Shown piece after piece: positions 40,020 through 51,162 of a stretch of DNA of 64,000 nt. This DNA comes from Tetramitus jugosus (lineage: Eukaryota > Heterolobosea > Eutetramitea > Acrasida > Vahlkampfiidae): the NCBI GenBank assembly GCA_937625935.1, contig OW569349.1, positions 186,001 through 250,000 on the forward strand, given 5' to 3'. A program made the translations under genes and the position numbers. Position 1 is the stretch's first letter, and the number at the start of each line of letters is the position of its first letter. A model generated the notes under the pieces. It saw only the letters and a list, made by a program, of their open reading frames with translations, made no database searches and was not told where the DNA came from.

Positions 40020-41786
40020 ATGAGCGACGACTTCAAAAACAGATTAAGTGCACGGTTGAGTGTTGGCATGGGTATGCACTCGACCATGGCACACAAGGAT
40101 CTCGTGAATCAAATCAACAGCCAACTTCACCAAAACACGAACAACAACAGTCAGAGTCGTGTGAACAATAACAACAACGATGACCTCTTTTCTGATTTTT
40201 CGTCAACGACCAAGCAAGCACGAACGTCTTCAGTCACACCAACAACACCCACATCAACCACACCCACTTCACTAACATCATCTAGCAACAGCAGCAACAA
40301 TAAAAATCCATTGTTGAATGTGGAGTCACCCAACGTGTTTGATAAGCCGTTAGAGCTTCTCATGCAACGCAAGGATCACGTCGACGACAATGAAGCCGTT
40401 CCCAAAATTGTCCGCATGGCCGCCAACAGCCTTTACAATCAAACTTTTACAGCGCGCCTCCCCAAAAATTTCGTCAATCACACCAATGACGACCAAAGCA
40501 ACAGCACCAAAAACGCTCTCAACGGAGAAGAGAGATGGTTGGGTCTACGAGTGGACGGAATCTTCAGAGAGAGTGGTAACACACTTCGTATCCAAGAGCT
40601 AAAGGATTTGTTTGATCGTGACTTGATCTCCAGTCTCTGTCGTGTTCAATTCGTGAACAACTTGTTTGATTTGGAGGACCCTCACGTCACAACCAACATT
40701 CTCAAGCTCTACCTGAGACAATTGCCTGAACCAGTCACTACATTTGCATTGTATGAACCAGTGGTTCGATTGGTCATCCACATTAACAACAACAATACGC
40801 CAACAGAGTTGACCAAGCAAAATAAGCAAATGTTTGTCAATGAGATGAAACAGCTGTTGAGTCAGATTCCTTCTCAAAATCAAAAACTGTTGAATGCCGT
40901 GTTGTTCTTGTTGCACGAGTGTCACTTGTTGAATGATCGAATGAAGGCTGCCAATCTTGGTATTGTTTTTGGCGGGAATTTGTTCCGTGGTCAACCCAGT
41001 GCCAATGACCAGTCGTCCATGGATGCTCTGAATCAGTTGCAGTACGTTAATCGTGCAACACAGTGGCTCGTTGAGTTCTATTATGACTTTTTCACTGGTG
41101 AAGAGTCGTACTTGTATCCGATTTTTGAGCCTGCACTCAAACAGCGCAGAGATTTGGAGAGATGTGTGCGAGAGTTGGAAAAGGAGTCTCGCAATCCAAT
41201 TATGGCTCACAAGGCCAACACAGAATTGATTACAATTCGAAATCCATTGTGTGATGATCCAGATAAGAAGGAGCAGACGGAGCAAAAGGAACCTAGAGCA
41301 CAAACGGTGCAGAAGGTACAGAGAGAGCAGAAGGAGAAACAGGAGCTTAGAGAGCAGAAAGAGCAGATAGCTAAGAAGGAGTATAGAGAGCCAGAGAAGA
41401 AGAAGAAGGAAGAAGGACTGCAACCCCTGAAGTGGACAGTCAATGCGGGTGCAATTGACGATGCTGTGGTAGACTTTAGAGGTATTGTGGATGAGGTGAA
41501 AGACCCTAGTCTGAAGAAGAAACTGGAGGATGTATATGCACGAATCTTCTATAGCATTTACTACTGTGACAATAGTAGCAGTGGTACAACAGGTGGCGAT
41601 GATGACGACGATGAAGACTTCCAGCTCGGACCACAAGCATATGCAGTCATGTTACAAGAGAAGGAAGACTTGTGGCTGAGAGAGAAGAAGAGGATGACAA
41701 CAGAACTAGAAACACTTCGAAATGAGCCGAACAATAAGTTAGCTCAGACAAAACGAGCATTGCAGCGATTACTGGACGATTTGTAA
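40020..41786 (+). CDS. RhoGAP domain protein
   Basis: 588 aa. The RhoGAP domain spans about residues 105-360: FDKPLELLM at its start, arginine finger Arg183 in VDGIFRESGN, LKLYLRQLPEPVT, and MKAANLGIVFGGNLFR. It stimulates GTP hydrolysis on Rho/Rac/Cdc42-type GTPases. The N-terminus is Asn/Thr/Ser-rich. After the GAP domain comes a Lys/Glu/Gln-rich helical stretch (about 415-470), then a helical C-terminal region with an Asp/Glu cluster (GGDDDDDEDF). The loop between FRESG and the rest is normal, so activity is expected. Confidence 0.93.
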   Translation: MSDDFKNRLSARLSVGMGMHSTMAHKDLVNQINSQLHQNTNNNSQSRVNNNNNDDLFSDFSSTTKQARTSSVTPTTPTSTTPTSLTSSSNSSNNKNPLLNVESPNVFDKPLELLMQRKDHVDDNEAVPKIVRMAANSLYNQTFTARLPKNFVNHTNDDQSNSTKNALNGEERWLGLRVDGIFRESGNTLRIQELKDLFDRDLISSLCRVQFVNNLFDLEDPHVTTNILKLYLRQLPEPVTTFALYEPVVRLVIHINNNNTPTELTKQNKQMFVNEMKQLLSQIPSQNQKLLNAVLFLLHECHLLNDRMKAANLGIVFGGNLFRGQPSANDQSSMDALNQLQYVNRATQWLVEFYYDFFTGEESYLYPIFEPALKQRRDLERCVRELEKESRNPIMAHKANTELITIRNPLCDDPDKKEQTEQKEPRAQTVQKVQREQKEKQELREQKEQIAKKEYREPEKKKKEEGLQPLKWTVNAGAIDDAVVDFRGIVDEVKDPSLKKKLEDVYARIFYSIYYCDNSSSGTTGGDDDDDEDFQLGPQAYAVMLQEKEDLWLREKKRMTTELETLRNEPNNKLAQTKRALQRLLDDL

Positions 41787-41919
41787 TTTCATCAAGTTTA
41801 TTCTCACTTTCGGTCGATATTCTAATATTTCTGTGAAAATCTGTGGGGATACGCCTGTTTTACAAATAAATAGAAATGGTTGTGTGCTGGATCATTGTGA
41901 TCCTTCACGACGTGTAATT

Positions 41920-43206
41920 TTATGACAAAACTTTACGCCATACTACACTTGGGCCACATTCGTTATAATCCTTCTTTCTGATCCACAACTCCTTCATCTG
42001 AGGCAGACCAGCCAATATTGATCCACCACACCATACGGTCTCGTCTCTCGCTTTACTCGAATTGCTTGGCAGGTTCACACTCAACAGCGTACTAGGAGGC
42101 GCGATTTGCTCCAATTCTCTCTTCAATCTCGCTTGCATGCCACTCATGTTACTCACACCACCACTTAGCAAAACATTAGACATGAGTTCTTTACGAATGT
42201 CATACTCACACTCCTGAACACAATTGAACAATGTTTGAGCGATATTAGGAATTGGTTTGCCACATGTGTGATATGGATCGAACAACATTTCAGCAGCCTT
42301 CTTTCGCAACGTATCTGAAATTACAATCGTGGTTCCATCGGGTAACGTAAAGCTCTTGTCATAGGAACCAATTACATTTGTGTCTTTCCTCTTGTCCTTG
42401 CCGGCAGAGGATTTTGTAGGAGTGGATCCACCATTGGCCACCGATTCTCCGTTGGCAGTTTGACCACTGGATGATGATCCTGAAGGCAAAAATGGATTCG
42501 AGGACACAAAACACACTTCATGCTTCACATGATTCACGAGACTCACATCTGAAAAGACATGAGAATCACCACCAGAACTACTACTGATTGCACTTCCATC
42601 CATCTCAACATCTCCATCAACCGTAGTCGACGACTGTGGAGCAATGAACTGAATTTGTTTCGTTTTTTCTGCCTCCAACAAAATTTCTTGCAAATATTTT
42701 GTCATTTCACTTCCACTGACAAATGGTTCACGTTCACAAGCATGTGTCAACGCAAATCCATCATACACTGGACAGACAAAGCTCCGTGAATGACCCATAT
42801 CCAAAACAACACCATTGACCTTACCAGAGCAATACATGGCAAGAACACCTTGATTTGCAATGAAAAAACCAGGAACAGAGTACGTTTCAAAAAAATGTTG
42901 AGTCAATTGTTCAGAGTGTGACTTTGGAGCGAGTGGTGACTCTGCAATGAGCACTGGATGATCAGCAACTGATTCAGTCGTTAGTCTCATGTGTCCAAAC
43001 AGACCTTCTTTCAAGCTCTGATCCATTTTTTCAATGTTGACAATGTAACCGTTTTGGATGGCTTCTGGATGGGTGGAGAACTTTGTGAGTGGCACGTCGT
43101 CTGCATATTGATATTCTTCCTTGTCTGGGTGGTTGTTGCCAGCATAGCCAATTTTGGTGTTGTAGGCACCACAGTCGATGACGATTGGTCTCTCTAGATC
43201 AGACAT
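41920..43206 (-). CDS. Actin-related protein (ARP7-like, probably nuclear)
   Basis: 428 aa from the ATG at 43206; the open frame continues to a TTG at 43257. Actin-fold signatures: VIDCGAYNTKIGYAG (phosphate 1), VVLDMGHSRSFVCPVYDGFAL (phosphate 2 region), LLSGGVSNMSGMQARLKREL, WCGGSILAGL, and the end YNECGPSVVWRK. The sequence is far from conventional actin. The C-terminus GPSVV-x-RK resembles plant ARP7. A Ser/Gly-rich insert of about 80 residues (about 195-285) sits in subdomain 4. ARP7/ARP4-type proteins are subunits of chromatin remodelling complexes; that role is inferred. Confidence 0.8.
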   Translation of the reverse strand: MSDLERPIVIDCGAYNTKIGYAGNNHPDKEEYQYADDVPLTKFSTHPEAIQNGYIVNIEKMDQSLKEGLFGHMRLTTESVADHPVLIAESPLAPKSHSEQLTQHFFETYSVPGFFIANQGVLAMYCSGKVNGVVLDMGHSRSFVCPVYDGFALTHACEREPFVSGSEMTKYLQEILLEAEKTKQIQFIAPQSSTTVDGDVEMDGSAISSSSGGDSHVFSDVSLVNHVKHEVCFVSSNPFLPSGSSSSGQTANGESVANGGSTPTKSSAGKDKRKDTNVIGSYDKSFTLPDGTTIVISDTLRKKAAEMLFDPYHTCGKPIPNIAQTLFNCVQECEYDIRKELMSNVLLSGGVSNMSGMQARLKRELEQIAPPSTLLSVNLPSNSSKARDETVWCGGSILAGLPQMKELWIRKKDYNECGPSVVWRKVLS

Positions 43207-43299
43207 TGTGTTGATTTGTTGATTTGTTGCTGAGTAAAAAGCTTTTTCAGATCTCAAAGTTCTGTTTGTGTTTGATTTACTGTGCGTTTTCTCTTGTTT

Positions 43300-43308
43300 T
43301 TTGGCGCC
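43300..43308. promoter_or_regulatory. E2F-like half site in divergent ARP promoter
   Basis: TTTGGCGCC preceded by further T residues, between the ARP start (43206) and the membrane protein start (43404). Same core as the palindromes at 5963 and 9790 but not fully symmetric. Confidence 0.3.
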
Positions 43309-43403
43309 AGACAGATTTTTTGCTTTTTTTCAGTGTTTCAGTTCATCGTGCGAGAAACTCCGGTTACTACGGGTGGTCGATAGCAAAGCAAGAACTCTGT
43401 GGA

Positions 43404-44119
43404 ATGAGTAGGAAATCAGTTAGAATAAGTGAAGTGAATAACCTTGATGAGTTTGGAGGCAGTTCACCCAAGCTTTCCGTTTATAAGATATCGAGCAATC
43501 CTCCTTATGCAACGAGCAACAATAGTACAGACATTGGGCATGTGATTAGTGAACCAGTGTTCACAAAAGGAACTCCATGCGTGTACACCGAAACCTCAAC
43601 CGAAGGATTAGAATCCTATCATGATGACGATGTGGCAGGAAGTAGAATGAAAATAATGTAAGTACAATTGAGTTGACTCTTGCGATACTATCTAATAAAT
43701 GGAAGCTAAACCTCTCATTGTCCAGATTCTTTTTGGGACTATTTTTTCCATTCTGCTGGTTTCTTGCAGTGTATTATAGGCATTCTAAGAGTAAGGTGGT
43801 GTCCAGGTGGAAAAGATATTGCTACATTGGTTTAATCATATACATTGCTCTGATTCTTTGCATAATTTGGTTGGGACTGGTGATTGCATTTAATCTGTCC
43901 CGAATAGAAGCTGTTCCATTCTCTGGCAGGATGAGAGTTTACTACGTGAACGATGCTTTTGTTAAAAGTGTGAAGATGGAATTTGGAGAGTTTTTGTGCT
44001 TGTTAATCGGACCGATATTATTCATTGTTGTGTTGTATGATCCCATCGCAAGTGCTGTCAGATACATAACATCAGGAGCAGCACTGCGAGACATCAAGAG
44101 ATTGGTTCAAAGGGATTGA
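43404..44119 (+). CDS. Small membrane protein, two exons, unknown
   Basis: Exons 43404-43657 and 43726-44119, with a 68-bp GT-AG intron; 215 aa. The first 84 residues are polar (probably cytosolic, Ser/Asn/Thr-rich). Hydrophobic segments follow at about 86-102 (FFLGLFFPFCWFLAVYY), 117-141 (a very hydrophobic helix) and 173-190, separated by a basic loop (SKSKVVSRWKR). No family recognised. The splice is supported because it fuses an otherwise isolated soluble frame to the membrane frame with GTAAGT and CCAG signals. Confidence 0.7.
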
Positions 44120-44154
44120 CTGACATCAATAGCACTTGGATCTAAACAAACCAT

Positions 44155-47100
44155 TTATAAAATTTCCTTAATCAAAGATCTGAATGTGATGAGATTACCT
44201 GTAAACTTGTCACGATTTCTTGCTTCCAAGTCCATTTCAACACCACTCATTAATTTTTCGAATGAATCTCTCACCTTTTGCTGTCTTTCCTCATTTCCAC
44301 CAATATTTGATGATATCTGTTGCTTTAGTTGTTCAAAGAATGCAGGGTTGATCACAATCAAACTCAACATTGTTCGGGACAAACTCCATTGATTACCACA
44401 TTCCTGGAACATTATCATATTGAAGAATAAGGCTAGAGTTCTTGGGAACAAATCAGGGCTCTGCTTCAAATGATTCTGAAGCATTTGAGCCTGTGGAGAA
44501 TTTTTCTTTGCTTGAACATAATAGTAGGTGCACAAATGATCCAATGCAGCACAGATTTGAGAAGATAGACTCATATCATCCAATTTGATTCCCTCTTCCA
44601 ATGAGGTGACCAATTGCAAAAAGGTAGGTGTATCAAAAGCAATAACCATCTCAGTGTGACTGTTAAATAGTATCTCCAACAAACCAAAATAGGCTTTGCA
44701 GATTTTAGGATATGCCACAATATCCTTGAGTGGAATTGACAGTGCCAATCTTATCACAATGTCCAGCGCCTTAATCAATGAGTTGTCATTGTAAAGTTTA
44801 AACACACCAAAATTACAGAAGTTTCCAGAAAGACTTCTAGCCAACACGGTCATCGCAACATGAATTCCTTTGTATCGTTCATCATATACATCTCTTTGAA
44901 CAGCAACATTGGCAATTCTTGTACCATATGTGCAGAGGAGATCGCTAGTTTCCTTAAACAATAGAATACCATTGGGTGAGTTGCTTCCAAAAGTAATACG
45001 GGAACTCTTGCTAGATACGAATTCTGCCAAGAACTTTAGCATACAATTCATCACTTCTGGATTGTTGAACCAAACTTCTGCTGCTCGATTCAAGATCTTA
45101 ATGTGGTTCGGATAGAGCCAATCAAACAAATATGAATAATTTTTCTTGTTGGCACAACCAGTACACACACCACGCAGATCTCTCAACCAACCAACAAGCA
45201 CTTGCTTGACGTCATCCCTTCTAAACATTTCTGGGTTATTAATGGCTTCAAGTTGCAAGCACACAGCTTCGAGTGGCCGCATAAAGTCGATAAAGTCTTC
45301 CTCTGTGTAATCAGACAAAAACAAGAACTTGCACAATGTGTGATAGAATGAGGTTCTGTAGCGATGATTGTCTGATACACCCAAGAATGGGAAGGTTTGA
45401 ACACCATGATTCTTGAGAATAAATTTAGTAGAATCAAGCTTTACAGCTAGTTTGGCACTCGAGTATCCTGTTGCAATATCATCAAACAAGGCAAGAGTTA
45501 GCTTCACTACATTCTCAGAGTTTGCCCATATCTTCAGATTTGTCGCAATTTTGTTAATGAACAAGTTAAGTATCTGCAATTGATCTGATAATTGAGGCAA
45601 CAATTCGCCTAATCGAACATAAACCTTGGAATGTGTCACCATAGTATCTCCCAAATAAACTCGTTTAAAATGCTTCATGAAGTACATCATTGAACTCTCC
45701 AAATATTGGACTGAATCCTCATCATGTGCGTCAGGGTCGAATTGAACTCTCGCAGTAATCAATGGAATAATATCGAACACTCTAGCACTTAAATTAGCAT
45801 CTATAATTTCGGAGTCCTCTGAGTGACCAGAGCTTACATATCTCTTTCCAATAACTGCACCAAACATATAAATGAGCCAAGTGAGTTGAGCTTCCAACTC
45901 TTCGAATGACGAAGAATTCTTTGTTTGCAATCCTTCTCTGTATTTGAGAACCAATGGATCAAACAGCGCAGTGAACACTTGTCCAATTTTTTCATACGAA
46001 GAATGAACCAACTGTGGCAAAGCTTCTAATTGCTCATCTAAGCTCTCCTTATGTTCAAGTGGATTCTCAATAGTATCATCGTGTACACATCCTCTCGCAT
46101 ATTCCAGTCTCGAGACAATATATTGTTCACAAATGGTCGGCACATGGGTATCCAAATGACTGTCCATATCGGATTTAAGATAAGGCTTGGATGCAACCAA
46201 GCGAGACCATAGATTTAAAATATAAAACACGCTAGGACCAGCATACTAATACAATGTTTCATGTTAGAACGTACCATGATAAGAGATGATAAACAAAAAG
46301 ACAACATACTCTCCACATTCTGAAGCTTTCCGTAGAAAACTTTGCGCATAATTCAATCCATTTTGTGTATCCTGTGCAAGACACAAATTCGTTCAATTGG
46401 AAATTTGATTTGATACGTGCCAATAGTCTGCAAAACTCGTGATAATTCTCCTGATCTGTCAATCCATTATTGTTCTCCAATACTGCGATCATTCCATCAA
46501 TAAATTTGTTCAAATAAACCTTTCTCTCTTCATCTCCTGTAAAGAGAGATCGACGAATGCTGGACAACATAACCAGAATTTGCAATACCTTTGCCTTGCC
46601 ATACTGAGTAGGAAGTTGAATATACAACATCCAGAATAATTGAATAGTATCGGATTCCTCAAACAAAGGCTTCCATGGTGCAGGTATCTGGATGGTTCCA
46701 ATATCCTCTGTTGATTCATCAGGGAAAATACCAACAAAATCAAACTTTAATGCATTCACACAAAGCTCCAATGCCTCTAATGACAATTTTTGTTGTGGTG
46801 AATTGAGAGGTTTGTCTGTTACAATCAAAGAAAAGCAAGATTAGTGAACTGTGTTTTCAATCAAAATATCATCAAAACGAGTGAATTCGCATACCTTCTT
46901 TCAAGATCTCTCTCAATGTGAATATACCTGTTTCAAAAATTCCTCTCAAGGCCAAGTCTCTAAAAGACACTGCAATTTTTCTGTGTTGTGTCAAACTCTT
47001 TCTTGTGGACAACGTGTTCATCTCCACAATAATGTTATTCAATAGTTGGATACCAATGGTTGAAGACACTGTACGCCCCGATTGAATGAAATATTTTTTG

Positions 47101-47584
47101 ATTTCTTCTGGAAGGTCCTTACTTGCCTGATCTTCTAACCATCCGAGCTTTGTGATTCGACCCAACAACTGCATAATAATTTGTAAAACAAAGGGAGGTT
47201 GACTAGCACCAGCCTGACCCAGAAAAGCACACAAAAAGTTTCCTATTCGTTCATGCAAGAACAGATAATTTGTGTTAATACACTTACACACGATACAAAA
47301 AATGATACTTGTTATTTTTGAAAAGCAAACCACATACGAATTTCACTCTTTTGAGTGCTTGAAAACGAGTTCCAATTATTGGTGAATAGCTTTAGCATTT
47401 GTGATGCTGAAAAGAAGAGAGCAAATGGATTCTTTGATTTCTCAATCAACATTTTAAGATCTCCTATACTTTCAACTCTACCAAATCCTGATAGCTGTTG
47501 TTCAGCCAAGTTACGCTCATTCGTAGGAGCATTGTATACTTGTTCGCATGCTAGTTCAATTTTCCGCAATATGTCCTCATTCAT
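44155..47584 (-). CDS. XPO7: Exportin-7 (XPO7/RanBP16)
   Basis: Four exons: 47584-47338, 47242-46895, 46815-46310 and 46245-44155, with introns of 95, 79 and 64 bp; 1063 aa (human 1087). XPO7 is a karyopherin-beta receptor for RanGTP-dependent nuclear transport. The splices restore family blocks: EIRNFLCAF...RITKLGW, LTQHRKIAVSFRDLALRGIF, NYHEFCRLLARIKSNFQL, and WRYAGPSVFYILNLWSRLVA. Later blocks SSPNGILLF-like NSPNGILLFKETSDLL and FNMIMFQECGNQWSLSRTML are near-diagnostic. The first intron has an in-frame open extension past its donor, which makes a naive frame misleading. Confidence 0.95.
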
Positions 47585-48053
47585 GGTTTTTGTGTAAAAG
47601 TGATTGTTCGCTTTTAAGTTCTTCTAATTTTGATAAAAAAAATGGGGAGATTTGCTGCTGTGGGAGTACTGGGGATCGTATGATAATTCAAGTTCAATTT
47701 GAGCTGCTTGTTTATTGACGATACTTGTGAAAAAATAAGGAAAGTTGAATGGTGTTGGATCTCAGAGTATGTACAAGTGCGTTTGTTTTCTGTTTTTCGA
47801 GGGAAAAAAATTGCGCCAACAGGTCAACCTGATCGCCAAAGAAAATAACAATTCACCGACCAAGTTCTCTCTTCTTTTGAACACGTGCTGATTGCACCAC
47901 CTTCAAATAACACGAGTCGTCAAATAGTTTGAAATATTCATGTAGTTCAACAATGTTGTTGTTGGGTATGTCATACCTACTTTCCACAAATCTCTGTAAC
48001 AGCAATTTTGGGCGGCAAAAAATCTCATGATCTCCGATCCCTCATAAACAAAA
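47585..48053. other. Divergent promoter of XPO7 and small gene
   Basis: 469 bp without a supported gene. Contains an A-run, TTGCGCCAAC (47811-47820) and GGGCGGCAAAA (48010-48020), weakly E2F-like, and a CACGTG at about 47882. Confidence 0.45.
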
Positions 48054-48571
48054 ATGCGACAACAACCCCACAATCAGATGGCCCAAGAATCAGACTTTGC
48101 CAGCTCTGCCATTCACTTTTTGTTCCCTACACCCGAGATGGTTCAGAGGTAAGCTTCACCTGACCACCAACCAACCAATCAACATAAAAACACAAAGACT
48201 AATATTTTTTTCATGTGCATAGAAATGTTGTCAGAAGATTGTCAACACTCATCTATCAGATCAATCCATCTTCACAACATCAATCAACAACATCTACTTC
48301 TCGGTCAGCAAGCACTAATCACAACAACAAATCATATCGAAATGCAATGCATTCGTCACAACAACAGAAGTCTTCTCCGATTCTGATACACAAGGACAAT
48401 GAGAGCCGATTACGCCATTTAAATGCCTCAAGAAGAAACAATTCGCATCAGTTGTCTCATTATAGGGGAACGAATCAAGAGTTTGTAGAGTCCATTGCAC
48501 AGCATTATTTTTTGCATCATGGTCACAACAGTAGTAGAGTTTTTGTAAATAAAAGAGAAAGCATGTGGTAG
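48054..48571 (+). CDS. Small two-exon basic protein, unknown
   Basis: Exons 48054-48148 and 48223-48571 joined across a 74-bp GTAAGC...ATAG intron; 147 aa. The first exon alone is too short to stand out, and the second lacks an ATG of its own in a good place. The joined N-terminus (QESDFASSAIHFLFPTPEMV then QRNVVRRLSTLIYQI) looks folded and helical. The rest is Ser/His/Asn/Gln-rich and basic. No family recognised. Confidence 0.55.
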
Positions 48572-48851
48572 TTCAATTGGCACCCAAACAAGTGGAACTG
48601 TTGCTCTCCCGGTTGTCGCACCAATATTTTTTTCGCATTTCGTCTCAAATGTCATTTCAACTTGATGGTCAACTCCAATCCCGACAAAAGTGAAGCGAAT
48701 CCGCTGAGACGATGACACTGTTGATCAATCATCACTGTTGAAATTACCACAAAACAAAAAAAAACCAACTACTACTTCCTGTACAAAACAACAAACAACA
48801 ACCCCCAAAACAACCCCTGTATCTTTACTTTACCCTTCTATTTATTTGATC

Positions 48852-50735
48852 ATGTCCATCAAGAACGGTACGTATTCTTCTTCACTTTTTTTTTTTCGCT
48901 CAAGCAAATTTGCTAACAACAATCATCAATTATCAACAACAGTTCAATTGTACGCAGGTGCTCCAAACACCGAAAGAGGTCGACCAACCAACGTCAAGGC
49001 TGCTCCAGTCAAGAATGGCAAAAAATTGATTTACGGAAGTGGAACAAATGTTGTGATTCGTGACTTGAACAATCCAATGGTCTCTGAACTCTACACTGGT
49101 CACTCTCAAAGAGTCACTGCTGCTGCGTTCAGTCCAAGTGGATACTATGTGTGCTCTGGTGACGAAGGTGGTATGATCAGAATTTGGGCCACTGACAATG
49201 TTGACAGAACATTGAAGCTCGAGATTCAACCATTGAGCGGTGCCATCAGAGATATCGCATGGACCCCTGACAGTCAAAGAGTTGTTGTTGTTGGTGAAGG
49301 CAAGGGAACTTATGCTCATGTCTTCTTGTGGGACTCTGGTTCTCCAGTTGGTGAGATCTCTGGTCACAGCAAGGGTATCTTGTCATGTGATGTGAGACAG
49401 GACAGACCATTCAGAATTGCTACTGGTGCTGAAGACATGTCTGTCAACTTTTACAAGGGGCCTCCATTCAAGTTCTCTCATTCGTTGAACGATGTTCACA
49501 CAAACTTTGTCAATTGTGTTCGTTTCTCACCAAACAATGAAAAGATTGTCTCTGTTTCCAGTGACAAGACTGGATTTGTTTTCGAGGCAAAGGAAGGTAC
49601 CAAGATTGGTGCTTTGGCAGATGGTCACAAGATGTCAATCTATGGAGCCACATGGACCCATGATTCTTCAAAGATTATTACTGCTTCATCCGATAAGACT
49701 GTCAAGGTTTGGGATGCTGAGTCAAGAACTGTTGTCTCTACCATTACTGTCGGTGCCAATATCGAAGATCAACAAGTCGGTGCTGTTCGTGTTGACGACG
49801 CTGTTTGCTCCATCTCCTTGAGTGGTGATGTGAACGTGTTGGACATTGCAAATGCAAAGGTCAGCCAAGTGATCTCTGGTCACAACAACAAGATTTACAG
49901 ATTGGTGTACAATGCTAACTCCAAGACTTTCTATACTTCTGGTGCTGATGGTGTTATCATCGCATGGGACTATGGCAAGGGAAGCAAGGCTAGAGTCAGT
50001 GGCAAGGGTCACACCGCTGCTGTCAACTGTCTTGAATTGTATGGCGATAATGAACTTGTTACCGCTTCTATTCAAAACAATGTCAGATTTGTGCCGTTGG
50101 ACACCTTTGAGTATCCAAAGGAGGAAATTAAGCTCAGCGGATGCCCAAGTGACTTGGCTGTCTCTGGTGATGTTGTGTTTGTGGCTACACACAAGGGTGT
50201 ATCCATCATTAAGAACAAGCAGTTGATCAATGAACAATCTGACTTTGGATTCGATGTATTGTCAATTGATGTTTCAAAGGACGGAAGCAAGGTTGTTATT
50301 GGTGGTGCTGACAAGAAGGCTAGATTGTTCGACTTTGATGGTTCCAAATTGGTCAAGAAGGCTGATTTTGAAGCTCAACGTGGTAGAATCACCAAGGTTT
50401 CCTTCTCCCCTGATGCATCTCTTGTTGCTGTTGGTGACTCTAACCGTGAAATTGTTGTGTACAATACTGATAGCCAATCTGTTGCATACAGCAACCTCGT
50501 GTTCCACACTTCCCAAATCAATGATTTGTCATGGAGTCCAAGTGGCGAATATTTGGCCAGTGCTGCTGTCGAAAAGAACATTATCATCTGGAACTTGAAG
50601 GAGAACAAGAGAGCAATTACCGACATTGCTCACTTGGGTGGTGTTTCTGCTATCACCTTTGTGTCTGATGAAGAGAACACTGTTTTGACTGCTGGTGGTG
50701 ATCTGTGCATCAAATCTTGGCAATTCCAATTCTAA
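48852..50735 (+). CDS. WDR1: Actin-interacting protein 1 (AIP1/WDR1)
   Basis: Exon 1 is only 16 nt (48852-48867, MSIKN plus one base); exon 2 is 48943-50735, with a 75-bp intron; 602 aa (human WDR1 606). AIP1 works with cofilin to disassemble actin filaments. Two seven-bladed WD40 propellers are seen, with motifs ERGRPTNV, YTGHSQRVTAAAFSPSGYYV, SGDEGGMIRIW, GEGKGTYAHVFLWDSGSPVG, TGAEDMSVNFYKGPPFKF, and NFVNCVRFSPNN. The splice gives VQLYAGAPNTERG at the start, matching the family N-terminus. Codon use is cleaner (many AAG, GGT, ATC) than in neighbours, suggesting high expression. Confidence 0.97.
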   Translation: MSIKNGTYSSSLFFFRSSKFANNNHQLSTTVQLYAGAPNTERGRPTNVKAAPVKNGKKLIYGSGTNVVIRDLNNPMVSELYTGHSQRVTAAAFSPSGYYVCSGDEGGMIRIWATDNVDRTLKLEIQPLSGAIRDIAWTPDSQRVVVVGEGKGTYAHVFLWDSGSPVGEISGHSKGILSCDVRQDRPFRIATGAEDMSVNFYKGPPFKFSHSLNDVHTNFVNCVRFSPNNEKIVSVSSDKTGFVFEAKEGTKIGALADGHKMSIYGATWTHDSSKIITASSDKTVKVWDAESRTVVSTITVGANIEDQQVGAVRVDDAVCSISLSGDVNVLDIANAKVSQVISGHNNKIYRLVYNANSKTFYTSGADGVIIAWDYGKGSKARVSGKGHTAAVNCLELYGDNELVTASIQNNVRFVPLDTFEYPKEEIKLSGCPSDLAVSGDVVFVATHKGVSIIKNKQLINEQSDFGFDVLSIDVSKDGSKVVIGGADKKARLFDFDGSKLVKKADFEAQRGRITKVSFSPDASLVAVGDSNREIVVYNTDSQSVAYSNLVFHTSQINDLSWSPSGEYLASAAVEKNIIIWNLKENKRAITDIAHLGGVSAITFVSDEENTVLTAGGDLCIKSWQFQF

Positions 50736-51162
50736 ATGAATTATTGAAGAAAGGGAAAACTTCTTTCCTCTCTATTTGATTGTTCGTGCTGCCTTCCTTG
50801 TTTGCACTTGTTTGTTGATTTCATTATTCCAACCTTACTCGAATGGGAATGCTTTCTAAAAAAGGTGTCGGGTGTTTCCCTAAATTTTACAAACACCAGA
50901 TTTTGACATGGGAATGCGAGAGATAGCGAACACCTTGAAGCCCTGATCGGGGCTTTCAATTACACACGAATAGCAGAGAGCAAGGTTGATTGAAGTTCAA
51001 TCGTGTACCCAGCCTCCCATTCTCATTGGCGAGTCTTGAGGGTTGCCCACACTGGCAGACAACACAACAACACACTCAACAAGTTCTCTGCAACTACTAA
51101 CACCAACATCAATACTTCTTAGTTTCACCAACTCTCACCTATTCCTCCTCTTTCCATCTAAG
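50736..51162. other. Intergenic region between AIP1 and cyclin
   Basis: 427 bp without a supported gene. It holds a small hairpin AAGCCC/GGGCTT at about 50939-50956. The 3' part is an A/C-rich leader. Confidence 0.45.

Noticed and set aside
40599..41636. 345-codon open frame antisense to the RhoGAP gene
   Set aside because: Leu/Ile-rich composition comes from the reverse complement of Gln/Lys/Glu/Asn codons; no domain, and the sense frame carries a clear RhoGAP.
47243..47337. Apparent coding extension NTNYLFLHERIG before XPO7 exon 2
   Set aside because: Open frame continues into intron 1, but no in-phase AG precedes it. The ATAG at 47243-47246 gives an exact match to the family (EIRNFLC).
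50939..50956. Hairpin AAGCCC/GGGCTT as a terminator or ncRNA
   Set aside because: Six-bp stem alone, without flanking structure or Pol III signals; too weak to call.
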